This document shows, piece after piece, positions 17,210 through 24,554 of a DNA stretch of 64,000 nt. The stretch is from Nitrospirota bacterium (lineage in GTDB: Bacteria; Nitrospinota_A; UBA7883; JACRGQ01). Positions within the stretch are counted from its first letter, which is position 1, and each line of letters starts with the position of its first letter. The stretch is taken from assembly GCA_024275955.1 (NCBI GenBank), contig JAJRYD010000031.1, forward strand, positions 31,150 through 95,149. Reading direction: 5' to 3'. Both the position numbers and the translations under genes were made by a program. The notes under the pieces were generated by a model, which ran no database searches, was not told the origin of the DNA, and saw only the letters and a program-made list of their open reading frames with translations.

Positions 17210-17615
17210 ATTTCCACCTAAGCCAGTCTATATAAAATTCCCTTGAGTTAAGGATTCGCCAAACGAATGTGGAGAGCTTGCTGTTATTGCGAGCGGAGTA
17301 GCGGACGACCCGCTTTTGCAACTGCTCGAATATCCAGATATATATTTCCATACCGTCATCGCATTCATCCTCGCGCCTCTCTGTTGTTCTCCCTTCCATT
17401 TTGGAATGGAGCAGTGCCAGCCCGCAGTTCGCGCAAGGCTTGCCACAGTGCCGTTCGCACCATTTTCGCGCTCTGTAAAGCACCCAGCTGGAATAACCGA
17501 GGACGAACCTCTCCCATGCTTGGGTATCGCCTTTTGCTATTTTGGATACCAGCTCCAGATCGGCTTTTGGAAGCTGTTTTTGCTCTTTCCCGCTCTCTGC
17601 AATAGGTTTTGTCAT
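17193..17615 (-). CDS. Sigma-factor region 2 (first half of a split sigma-70 factor)
   Basis: This 140-residue protein ends directly after sigma region 2. ADLELVSKIAKGDTQAWERF is the usual start of region 2, and NSKLSTFVWRILNSREFYIDW matches the part that recognises and melts the -10 element. A cysteine cluster (Cys53, 57, 61, 64, with Cys85) interrupts the domain and may bind zinc. The frame stops at TAG after GTT TTT. Skipping one U there would continue into the region 3-4 gene, a situation like the RF2 frameshift (slippery codon followed by a stop). It heads an operon with the region 3-4 gene and the anti-sigma factor. Confidence 0.7.
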   Translation of the reverse strand: MTKPIAESGKEQKQLPKADLELVSKIAKGDTQAWERFVLGYSSWVLYRARKWCERHCGKPCANCGLALLHSKMEGRTTERREDECDDGMEIYIWIFEQLQKRVVRYSARNNSKLSTFVWRILNSREFYIDWLRWKYGRVF

Positions 17616-17763
17616 AAAGTGAACCTATTTTAGCTGAATATACAGCTTTTAGGGGCATTTGGGCAGTTTGGCCTTTTATATTTTCCATCACTAATAGTTA
17701 GACGGACAGGTTATTCTGGTTCTTACAGGTAGAGCAGATATTTTTAAAATTTTGAAAACCGGC

Positions 17764-17799
17764 CGCGCCGCGCCGTTGCCGTCTTGCCGGCGGGGCGCG
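17764..17799. repeat. GC-rich inverted repeat (hairpin)
   Basis: Twelve-base arms at 17764-17775 and 17788-17799 pair at 11 of 12 positions around a 12-base loop. No T-run follows on either strand, so a classical terminator is unlikely. It lies between the sigma operon (transcribed away from it) and MITE copy A, and may be a REP-like element or part of a promoter-proximal structure. The rest of the 405-base gap 17616-18020 holds only the MITE. Confidence 0.5.
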
Positions 17800-17842
17800 T
17801 AGTGGCGGTAACAGAAAAAGCTAGAGTCAGCCTGTATCTTAT

Positions 17843-17972
17843 GGGACTGTTTCCAAAAGAGTTTTTAAGCGTTTTAAAGGAGAAGTTCATTTTCTAACTT
17901 CGTAAAAACAGAGGCTTTAGAGATTGGCGATTAACAGCAAAATCAAATTTATGCTATTCGGCAACAGCCCCC
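17843..17972 (+). mobile_element. MITE-like element, copy A
   Basis: This 130-base element starts GGGACTGTTTCC and ends GGCAACAGCCCCC, so its tips are imperfect inverted repeats. It is flanked by the 5-base direct repeat CTTAT (17838-17842 and 17973-17977), a target-site duplication. It has no coding capacity. It shares its internal sequence with copies B to F and has the same orientation as copy B. Copies A and B flank the nucleoside phosphorylase gene. Confidence 0.85.
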
Positions 17973-18020
17973 CTTATAGAGGGGAGAATCAGCCAGATCT
18001 CACCTCTGCGCAGAAAGCAA

Positions 18021-18908
18021 TTAACTGCTAAAAGAGCGTATTTCCGCCAAAAGGTCGTCGCCTATCTTTCCATTTTTTCTATAGCGTTCCATAGCTTTTC
18101 CGCAGTCGCAGGTTCTCTTGGCACCGGAAAGTTTTTGAAGCGTTGTCTCTAGTATCTCAGGTAGCAGGGTTATAGACCGCTCTACCTTATTCTTTTCATC
18201 TTCTCTCAGCATTCCCTCAAAAAGTTCGCCTTCTTTAAAAGACCGCTCTTTTATCCCTTCGGCAAAGTTGCTTATAAGGCATATTGATGAATAGCAGATT
18301 TCAAGCTCGCGGGCGAGGAACGCTTCGGTAGCAAGAGTCATCCCTACCATATCGGCTCCCCACTTTCTGTACATCTTTATCTCTGCTGGTGTTTCCAGCC
18401 TCGGCCCTTCCGTGCATAGGTACACTCCGTCGTTGTGATAATCGCAATTACCGGCAGAGTAAAGGGCTGTTATCAGCTCTTCCCTTATTTCTGGGCAAAA
18501 AGGGTTGCTCATCCTGATAAACCCAAGCCCCGAGTTTTTGTAATAGGTAGATTCCCTTTTCGTACTGCTGTCTATTATGTCATCGGGAATTACGAGGTCG
18601 CCCGGGTTTAGTCTTTGGTTCAAGGAGCCGGGTTGCGACCAAGAGATTATCTGTTTTATCCCCAGCTCCGCCATAGCCCATATATTCGCGCGGTAGTTCA
18701 CAAAGGGCGCTGTTACCTCGTACCCCTCCTCGCCGTGACGGGAGAGGAAGCGGTAGCTGTAACCATCTTTTTCGAATAGATGTATAGGCGCGCTTTCGCC
18801 AAACGGAGTGGTGACAGGATTAGTAGCTCTCACCGTGCCAAAAGAGTTTTGCGCCAAAAGGTCGTAAGCTCTGCTACCGCCGATAACGCCGAAAGTGGGT
18901 TTAGCCAT
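18021..18908 (-). CDS. Methylthioadenosine/purine-nucleoside phosphorylase family enzyme
   Basis: This 295-residue cytosolic enzyme should split a purine nucleoside such as 5'-methylthioadenosine or methylthioinosine with phosphate. Motifs include GVIGGSRAYDL at the N-terminus, VNYRANIWAMAELG, and TEGPRLETPAEIKMYRKWG followed by ADMVGMT, all typical of the MTAP/PNP-II branch. The C-terminal 40 residues, with CDCG, extend beyond the core. The gene stands alone, bracketed by MITE copies A and B in the same orientation. Exact base preference cannot be read from the sequence. Methionine salvage is the likely pathway. Confidence 0.85.
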   Translation of the reverse strand: MAKPTFGVIGGSRAYDLLAQNSFGTVRATNPVTTPFGESAPIHLFEKDGYSYRFLSRHGEEGYEVTAPFVNYRANIWAMAELGIKQIISWSQPGSLNQRLNPGDLVIPDDIIDSSTKRESTYYKNSGLGFIRMSNPFCPEIREELITALYSAGNCDYHNDGVYLCTEGPRLETPAEIKMYRKWGADMVGMTLATEAFLARELEICYSSICLISNFAEGIKERSFKEGELFEGMLREDEKNKVERSITLLPEILETTLQKLSGAKRTCDCGKAMERYRKNGKIGDDLLAEIRSFSS

Positions 18909-19113
18909 TCGTCTATTCTAGCTTTTATCCGGCAGATTTTCTTTGAGAAACTTATAGTTCTATTCGGCGGGTAGGCTTCGCTTTAGTATTGTTCTCGACT
19001 GCTCTGTAGCCCTTCACGGCTAGCAGGTTTTTTTATTTTGCCGCAAAAGCGCAAAGAAGAACAGCAAGCTCCCAGCCTGTAAGGCGGTAACTGCGCTATG
19101 TGAATAGCTTGAA

Positions 19114-19242
19114 GGGACTGTTTCCAAAAGAGTTTTTTGAGCAGTTTAAGGGAAAGTTTATTTTCTAACTTCTTTAAAATAGAACCGTTAGAGAGTGGCA
19201 AGTTGTAGCAAAATCAAGATTGTCTTATTCGGCAACAGCCCC
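19114..19242 (+). mobile_element. MITE-like element, copy B
   Basis: This 129-base copy runs from GGGACTGTTTCC to GGCAACAGCCCC and is flanked by perfect 5-base direct repeats TTGAA (19109-19113 and 19243-19247). Internally it is close to copy E at 39461. Together with copy A it brackets the phosphorylase gene. The remainder of the 391-base gap 18909-19299 shows no gene. Confidence 0.88.
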
Positions 19243-19299
19243 TTGAAGTGTCGTCTATATTTGCCGCTGGCGGCTAGTCGTCCTGCGCCGTTCGCGTAG

Positions 19300-20094
19300 C
19301 TACCAGTCTTTTTCCAGTTTTCGTTCGCGGAATTTTTGCCGCCGGACATCTTTTTGAATATTTTTTTCGTCTTGCTTTAGCGCTTCAAGCACTCTTTTCA
19401 TTTCATCAGGTTTCATCTTCCCCGGCTTTCTCTCTTTTTGAGCGGATGATTCTCTTTTTTGTTTATCTTTGCCTTGCTTAGGTTTTCCCTGTTTGTCTCC
19501 GTTTTTTTCATCTTTTTTGTTCTGCTCACTTTGTTTATCGTTCTCTTTTTCCTTCTTATCTTTTTTATCTTGTTTATCTTCGTTTTTTTTGTCTTTCTTT
19601 TCTTTATCTTTGTCGTCTTTTTTCTTTTGTTTTTTTAGCTCTTTTAGTTTTTGAAGGGTATGTTCAAGATATTCTTTAGCGGTGCTATTGGAAGGTTCTT
19701 TGTAGAGTATTTTCCTGTAGCTTTGAGCGGCATTGGTAAGTTTTTCTTCTGCCGGTTTGATATCGCCTTTTCCAAGTTTTTTAACTCCAGCCCAGTAGCT
19801 TGCGTTGCCGAAATTTAGAAGAGATTTCTCGGCCAGTTCTTTTTTTTTGGATCTCAGCAAAGGCTCATACAGTTCAGCCGCCTTATCGTACTCTTTGAGC
19901 CTGTAAAGAGCGTTCGCTTGGTTGTATTTTGCGACTTCCGAATCTTTTTGCTCTCTTGCCGCCGAGTATTGCTCCAAAGCTTCCTTGTAATCGCCTTCAC
20001 GGTAAAGCTTATTGCCCTCTTCAATTCTTGAAAAATGTTCATCGCCAAACCCTAGAAGAAAAGGGACGGCAAAAAGCACGGCAAGCTTTTTCAC
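19300..20094 (-). CDS. TPR protein with lysine/glutamate-rich tail (BatC-like)
   Basis: This 264-residue protein begins with a signal-peptide-like segment. About four tetratricopeptide repeats follow (residues 22-150, with EEGNKLYREGDYKEALEQY as the first), then a highly charged Lys/Asp/Glu/Gln stretch from about 155 to 225. This is the layout of BatC-type proteins of aerotolerance (Bat) operons, but no batA, batB or batD is nearby. The charged stretch yields a long serine-phenylalanine frame on the opposite strand that is not a gene. It overlaps the upstream phosphatase gene by 4 bases. Confidence 0.7.
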   Translation of the reverse strand: MKKLAVLFAVPFLLGFGDEHFSRIEEGNKLYREGDYKEALEQYSAAREQKDSEVAKYNQANALYRLKEYDKAAELYEPLLRSKKKELAEKSLLNFGNASYWAGVKKLGKGDIKPAEEKLTNAAQSYRKILYKEPSNSTAKEYLEHTLQKLKELKKQKKKDDKDKEKKDKKNEDKQDKKDKKEKENDKQSEQNKKDEKNGDKQGKPKQGKDKQKRESSAQKERKPGKMKPDEMKRVLEALKQDEKNIQKDVRRQKFRERKLEKDW

Positions 20095-21056
20095 AAAGTT
20101 GTCCCCTTAAATAGGCCGTCATTCACCGCGAGCAGTATCCCTTCCCTCAGTCCCGCGTCACTTACTGTAAGTAACTCGGCATCAAAATTTTCCATAATAG
20201 AAAGGATTATGCCGAATCCGGGGATTATGAGGTCTTCGCGTCCGTTTTTGAGAGAAGCTATTTCGCCTAGCTCTTCAATGGTCATTTCGGCTACCTGCTT
20301 TAGAAGGGTCTCCACGTCGTTTCTGCCGAGAATCGCGTTGTTTATCAGGCTGTGGTCGTACTTTTTTAGATTCAACTGCATCGCGGCGATAGAGGTTACA
20401 CTGCCGGCCGTTCCTACAAGCATGAACGGCTCTTTAATGTCTAGTTTTTTCTTTACCGTTTCTATTTCGCCTTTAAGGTATTTCTTCAGGTTGCCGAACT
20501 CATCTCTTATCAAAGGAGCTTTGCTTATAAAAGTTTCGGCAAGCGGTACAACCCCAAGGCTGGTACCTGCCTGCCGTATATCGCCGTCGCCGTTTTTGTA
20601 GATAAACTCGGTGCTGCCTCCGCCGATATCGAAAAGAAGCATGCTCTTGCCTTTAGTCTCTATTACTGTCTCCACCCCTTTGAGCGAAAGCTCGGCCTCT
20701 GTTTCCCAGCCGATTATATTCAGGTCAAGCCCTGTTTTTTCTCTTAAAAGTTTTTGAAAGTCCGCTTTGTTGCCGGCATTTCTTACCGCATGGGTAGCTA
20801 CTGCCGCGAGCTGGTACGGTTTCATTTTCGACGCTCCGTCGATAAGGCTCTCTATCCCGTCAACCGCTCTTTCCATCGCTTTGTCGGCAAGCAGGCCTGT
20901 GCTGTGCATCCCCTCGCCAAGCCTTGTTATAATTTGCGACGAGTGCAGAAATTTAAGCCGGTCTCCGTCCAGTTCCGCCACAAGTAGCCGGATGGTGTTA
21001 GAGCCTATGTCGAGCGCTCCCAGTTTTTCAGACGGCATAGCTTTTTTTAAAAACAT
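20091..21056 (-). CDS. Ppx/GppA-family exopolyphosphatase or pppGpp phosphohydrolase
   Basis: This 321-residue protein has the ASKHA-fold signatures of the Ppx/GppA family: GALDIGSNTIRLLVAE at the start, LLFDIGGGSTEF near residue 145 and LVGTAGSVTSIAAM near 220. It would remove terminal phosphates from polyphosphate or convert pppGpp to ppGpp. Only the N-terminal two-domain core is present, the short form common outside enterobacteria. It runs divergently from the GHMP kinase with 58 bases between the starts. A later in-frame ATG seven codons in is an alternative start. Confidence 0.88.
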   Translation of the reverse strand: MFLKKAMPSEKLGALDIGSNTIRLLVAELDGDRLKFLHSSQIITRLGEGMHSTGLLADKAMERAVDGIESLIDGASKMKPYQLAAVATHAVRNAGNKADFQKLLREKTGLDLNIIGWETEAELSLKGVETVIETKGKSMLLFDIGGGSTEFIYKNGDGDIRQAGTSLGVVPLAETFISKAPLIRDEFGNLKKYLKGEIETVKKKLDIKEPFMLVGTAGSVTSIAAMQLNLKKYDHSLINNAILGRNDVETLLKQVAEMTIEELGEIASLKNGREDLIIPGFGIILSIMENFDAELLTVSDAGLREGILLAVNDGLFKGTTL

Positions 21057-21114
21057 TTTTTCTTTTCATCAGTTTGAATATAGACTAAAAGCTGAATTTC
21101 AATCAATAAGAGAT

Positions 21115-22089
21115 ATGAAGATAATTGTAAAAGCTCCAACAAGGATAGATATTGCCGGTGGCACGCTGGATATACAGCCTCTCTCGGCGGTTTTTGCTCC
21201 TTCGGTATGCGTTAATGTAGCGGTTAACCTTTATGCTACGGTCTCTGCCGTTAAAGGCAAAAAGGGGAGGGCTGTGGTTCATTCGTCCGCGCTTGGGAGA
21301 ACTATTGTCTATTCAAAAGTTCCGGAGAAAAGCAAGACGCTATTTCATAGACTGCTTGATATATACCCTGCCGATGGCTGGGAGTTTACGGTCGATACTC
21401 TCTCGCCAGCGGGCGCAGGGCTTGGCGGTTCGTCGGCTATGCTTATAGCTTTCATAAAGGCTGTGCTAAAGGCTACCGGCAGGAGGGTAGGAAAAATGGA
21501 GGTGCTGGAGATAGCCAAAAATATCGAAGCGAGGCATTTGGGCATACCTACCGGAGTGCAGGATTATCTGGCGGCGCTTAACGGCGGGCTGAACGTGATA
21601 GAGTCTACAACCGCCGGTTTTGTGTATGGAAGGCCCAAGCTTGACGGCAGTGAGATAGAAAAAAGGGTACTGCTTTTTTACTCTGGAAAATCGCGGATTT
21701 CGGGCGATGCCAACTGGGCGATGTTCAAAAAAGCGCTCGATGGCGATAAGGCTATGGTGAATGTTTTTAGAGGCATCGCCAGAAACTCGCTGAAAGTTCT
21801 AGAGGCGTTGGAAAAGAACAGCTGGAGCAAGGTAGGAGCTTGCTTGTTAAAGGAAAACGGTTTAAGGGAAAAGCTGGGGCGGTTGGTAGTTCCGCCATCG
21901 CTTGCAAAGATTTTTAAAAGCACACAAAAGCTTGGCGGTTATTCTAAAATATGCGGCGCCGGCGGCGGCGGATGTTTTATCGTCTGGTGCGGCCCGAAAA
22001 AAAGGGAGGCGATAAAAACCTTTATGCGGGAAAAAGGGATGACGCACCTAGATTTTAAAGTAGGCAGAGCGTCTGTCTCTACGCGCTAG
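21115..22089 (+). CDS. GHMP-family sugar kinase
   Basis: This 324-residue protein belongs to the galactokinase/mevalonate kinase fold (COG2605-like). It shows APTRIDIAGGTLDI at the start, the phosphate-binding PAGAGLGGSSAM near residue 97 and the C-terminal GAGGGGCFIVW. Relatives act on heptose-7-phosphate or other sugars for cell-surface polysaccharides, but the substrate cannot be deduced here. The ATG at 21115 is selected because the conserved N-terminus begins there; the frame is open further upstream only by chance. Its 3' end overlaps the converging PQ-loop gene by 11 bases. Confidence 0.82.
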   Translation: MKIIVKAPTRIDIAGGTLDIQPLSAVFAPSVCVNVAVNLYATVSAVKGKKGRAVVHSSALGRTIVYSKVPEKSKTLFHRLLDIYPADGWEFTVDTLSPAGAGLGGSSAMLIAFIKAVLKATGRRVGKMEVLEIAKNIEARHLGIPTGVQDYLAALNGGLNVIESTTAGFVYGRPKLDGSEIEKRVLLFYSGKSRISGDANWAMFKKALDGDKAMVNVFRGIARNSLKVLEALEKNSWSKVGACLLKENGLREKLGRLVVPPSLAKIFKSTQKLGGYSKICGAGGGGCFIVWCGPKKREAIKTFMREKGMTHLDFKVGRASVSTR

Positions 22090-22354
22090 CTTCGCTTTTT
22101 GTCTCTACGGGAAAATAGATAAATTTTAGAATAACAAGGCAGACAAGGAAGTTTATTATAAGGTTTGTCATCAGCGGCCAGTCCCACCCAAGCTCGAAAG
22201 GAACGTAGAGAAGGAACGACAGTTCGCCTATGAACCATAGCCAGATAAATAGCGGCGGGAGGCCTTTGCTATGCCCGTCTTTATACGATTTGACAGCTTG
22301 CGGCAGGCCACACGCGGCGAAACAAAAGAAGCCTATCCGCCCAAAAACGGTAAT
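22079..22354 (-). CDS. Small PQ-loop (SemiSWEET-like) membrane protein with ATT start
   Basis: This 91-residue protein is almost entirely three hydrophobic helices. It contains the PQ-loop signature CGLPQAVKSYKDGHSKGLPP followed by the helix starting LFIWLWF. PQ-loop and SemiSWEET proteins move small solutes. The frame is closed by a TAG four codons upstream of the first codon, and no ATG, GTG or TTG lies in the N-terminal part. The start is therefore most likely ATT at 22354-22352, with a perfect AGGAGG five bases ahead that overlaps the stop of the CBS gene. It is the last gene of the DUF1538/P-II operon and overlaps the end of the converging kinase gene. Confidence 0.72.
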   Translation of the reverse strand: MTVFGRIGFFCFAACGLPQAVKSYKDGHSKGLPPLFIWLWFIGELSFLLYVPFELGWDWPLMTNLIINFLVCLVILKFIYFPVETKSEASA

Positions 22355-22363
22355 GCCGGCCTC

Positions 22364-22768
22364 CTATTCGTTTAAAGGCCCTTTATTATCCGCCAGCGAC
22401 TTTACAAGGTCGGTAAGTGATATTATGCCGAGAAGGCTGTTTCCTTCTGTTACCAACAGCCTTGATACGCCTATATCGGCCATCTTTTTTGCCGCGTATT
22501 TTATATCAAGATGCTGATGCACGTTGTAGCAAGGTTTGCTCATAGCGTCGAATACGTTTAGCATTTCTATCTGTTCTTCCCCGGCTATAACCTTTTTCGC
22601 TATATCAGAAAAAGTAAGTATGCCAAACGCGTCGCTCTCCTTTCGCGGCAGGATTATCAGCGACTTGACATTTTTCTCAAGCATAAAGTTCATCGCGTCC
22701 ATCAGCGGTGCCATAGCGTCTATCGTAATAACGTTCGTGACCATTAGGTCTTTTACCTGCACACTCAA
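22364..22768 (-). CDS. Two-CBS-domain protein
   Basis: This 134-residue cytosolic protein consists of a tandem pair of CBS motifs (residues 7-62 and 73-130, second ending LLGIISLTDLVKSLADN). Such Bateman modules bind adenine nucleotides and regulate partner proteins. Translation starts with TTG at 22768, with AAGGAG upstream overlapping the end of the P-II-like gene. In this operon it probably reports energy state to the DUF1538 membrane proteins together with the P-II-like protein. No DNA-binding or enzymatic domain is present. Confidence 0.85.
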   Translation of the reverse strand: MSVQVKDLMVTNVITIDAMAPLMDAMNFMLEKNVKSLIILPRKESDAFGILTFSDIAKKVIAGEEQIEMLNVFDAMSKPCYNVHQHLDIKYAAKKMADIGVSRLLVTEGNSLLGIISLTDLVKSLADNKGPLNE

Positions 22769-22780
22769 AACGTTTTCTCC

Positions 22781-23125
22781 TTATATAAATTCTTCGGCTT
22801 CTTTCCTTAAAATCGAAAGCTGGCTTTCAAGCCCCACTACCGAATCTATAGGAAGCGAAAAGCATATTCCGTGTCCAGGTTCCTTAAGGTTTCCGGCATC
22901 GTAAATAGCTTTCATTATTTCGCCACATTTGTGTTTTTCTACCAGCATAACAAGCGCTTCCTGCGGTTTATCTAGTGCTAGACCAAGAAAGGTTTTTGTC
23001 TCTTTGTGGCCTGTTCCTCTCGCGGAGAGTATAGTCGCTCCCGTCGCGCCATGCTCTTTTGCCCCGTCAATTATCCCTTGCATATGTTCTATCGGGCATA
23101 TGGTAAAAATCATGTTAAAACGCAT
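22781..23125 (-). CDS. P-II-like signalling protein
   Basis: This 114-residue protein has the ferredoxin-like P-II pattern: an N-terminal strand, GAKEHGATGATILSARGTG leading into the T-loop region, and LVEKHKCGEIMKAIYDAGN in the second half. The T-loop lacks the uridylylated tyrosine of GlnB, so it belongs to the broader P-II-like group linked to transporters. The Shine-Dalgarno is unusually complete, AGGAGGTGAT at 23131-23140, which predicts strong translation. It sits between two DUF1538 genes and a CBS gene and probably regulates the membrane complex by binding a nucleotide. Confidence 0.8.
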   Translation of the reverse strand: MRFNMIFTICPIEHMQGIIDGAKEHGATGATILSARGTGHKETKTFLGLALDKPQEALVMLVEKHKCGEIMKAIYDAGNLKEPGHGICFSLPIDSVVGLESQLSILRKEAEEFI

Positions 23126-23146
23126 TTATTATCACCTCCTTTATTA

Positions 23147-23865
23147 TTATTCTCTTTTTATTAGTTTGGCAATGATTGAATAACTCAGTACAGATATCAT
23201 CGGAAAAACAGAAGCAAAAGCTATAAGACCAAAACCGTCTATGAGCGGGTTCCTTCCCGGAGTGTTTGTGGCCATACCTATGCCGATTGCCGTTACCAGC
23301 GGCACAGTGATGGTAGATGTGGTAACGCCGCCGGAATCGTAGGCGAGCGGTACTATCTCCTTCGGGGCGTAAAAAGTGAGAACAACAGCTATCAGGTAGC
23401 CGATTAGTATGTAAAGCCAAAGCGGGTCGCCGGATAATATACGGTATACCCCAAGCGTAAGGCCGACAGCGACACCGATGGCGACGGCGTTGCGCAGGTA
23501 AAAGCTTGGCAGAGCGCCGGCGCTTATCTCTTCGGCTTTTCCGGCTACCGCGAGTAGCGCCGGCTCTGCCATTGTAGTGGAGTAGCCTATGCAAAAAGCG
23601 AAGGCGAGAGCCCAGCCCTTAAGTTCCGGGCGCGAAAGCTTTTCCGCCATAGATTCGCCTACAGGGAAGATCGCCATATCGAGCCCTAATAAAAAGAAGT
23701 ATAGACCTGCCACAACCGCCGCAAAGCCGATTATTATTTTTTTGGGTTTGGGAGGCTTTGCTTTAGCACCGCGAACTGGAAGAAAAGGACGACAGCAAGC
23801 ACCGGAGCAACATCACGCAGGATAATTAGAAAGTCTGCTACCAGTGTGTTCAAAAATTCAATCAT
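23147..23865 (-). pseudogene. DUF1538 membrane protein, second copy, frameshifted at an A7 run
   Basis: From ATG at 23865-23863, overlapping the upstream gene by ATGA, the frame reads an N-terminus parallel to the first DUF1538 protein. It then meets CCA AAA AAA TAA near 23735. Re-reading one A continues without a break into the rest of the protein (GLYFFLLGLDMAIFPVGES and on to the stop at 23147). The sequence A-AAA-AAA is a textbook -1 slippery heptamer, so frameshifting or transcriptional slippage could still yield a full product of about 240 residues. Otherwise the gene is broken or one base was missed in a homopolymer. The protein is polytopic and its function is not known to me. Confidence 0.8.
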
Positions 23866-24554
23866 AGTACCGCTATTCCGTATGCCATTACGGTAATCAT
23901 CGGGGTTGGCGCGGCGAACGCTATCAGGCCGAATCCATCCACAAGAGGGTTTCTTCCGGCTATAGAGCTGGCAAGGCCTACACCGAGCGCGGTAACGAGC
24001 GGTACCGTTACGGTAGATGTGGTAACGCCGGCTAAATCGTAGGCGAGGCCTATTATCTCGTTTGGCGCAAAGAGAGTCATTATCATTACCAGTGTGTAGC
24101 CGGTAATGACGTAGTAGTGAACAGGGTGTCCTAATATTATTCTCATCGTCCCAACCGCTATTCCGCTAGCGACACCTATCGCCACGGTGTTTCTTAGCGT
24201 AAAGGCAGAAAGCTTACCTTCAGTTATTATCTCCGCCTTGTTGGCGATAGCTATCAGAGCCGGCTCTGCTATTGTCGTGGCGTATCCTATAGATGCCGCG
24301 AAAATAAGTAGCCACCATATATTTCCTTTTGCGGCGAACGAGTGGGCCATAGATTCGCCCAGAGGAAAAAGCCCTGCCTCCAGCCCCCGCATAAAAAGGA
24401 AAAGGCCGAAGACAACAAGAAAAAGGCCGAGTAGATATTCAAGAGGATGCTGGAAGCTCTCGCCTATCACGAAAATCTGAAAAAAGAGCAGTACCGATAC
24501 AAGCGGCACCACGTCGAGGAACGATTTGAAGAAGAGGTAAAAGAAGTTTTTCAC
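23862..24554 (-). CDS. DUF1538 membrane protein, first copy
   Basis: This 230-residue protein has about seven hydrophobic helices and DUF1538 motifs: FPLGESMAHSF near residue 65, IGYATTIAEPALIAIANKAE near 90 and GVTTSTVTVPLVTALGVG near 178. Family members are paired putative transporters often found beside P-II-like genes. The two copies here are clear paralogues in tandem and may form a two-subunit membrane complex. The gene overlaps the hydrolase upstream and the second copy downstream by 4 bases each, so translation is coupled. The transported substrate is not identifiable from sequence. Confidence 0.82.
   Translation of the reverse strand: MKNFFYLFFKSFLDVVPLVSVLLFFQIFVIGESFQHPLEYLLGLFLVVFGLFLFMRGLEAGLFPLGESMAHSFAAKGNIWWLLIFAASIGYATTIAEPALIAIANKAEIITEGKLSAFTLRNTVAIGVASGIAVGTMRIILGHPVHYYVITGYTLVMIMTLFAPNEIIGLAYDLAGVTTSTVTVPLVTALGVGLASSIAGRNPLVDGFGLIAFAAPTPMITVMAYGIAVL

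Noticed and set aside
17764..17799. GC-rich hairpin as a rho-independent terminator
   Set aside because: No T-run follows on either strand and neighbouring genes on both sides do not end there.
19469..19654. Phenylalanine/serine-rich frame opposite the BatC-like gene
   Set aside because: It is the complement of the lysine-rich low-complexity tail and has no independent support.
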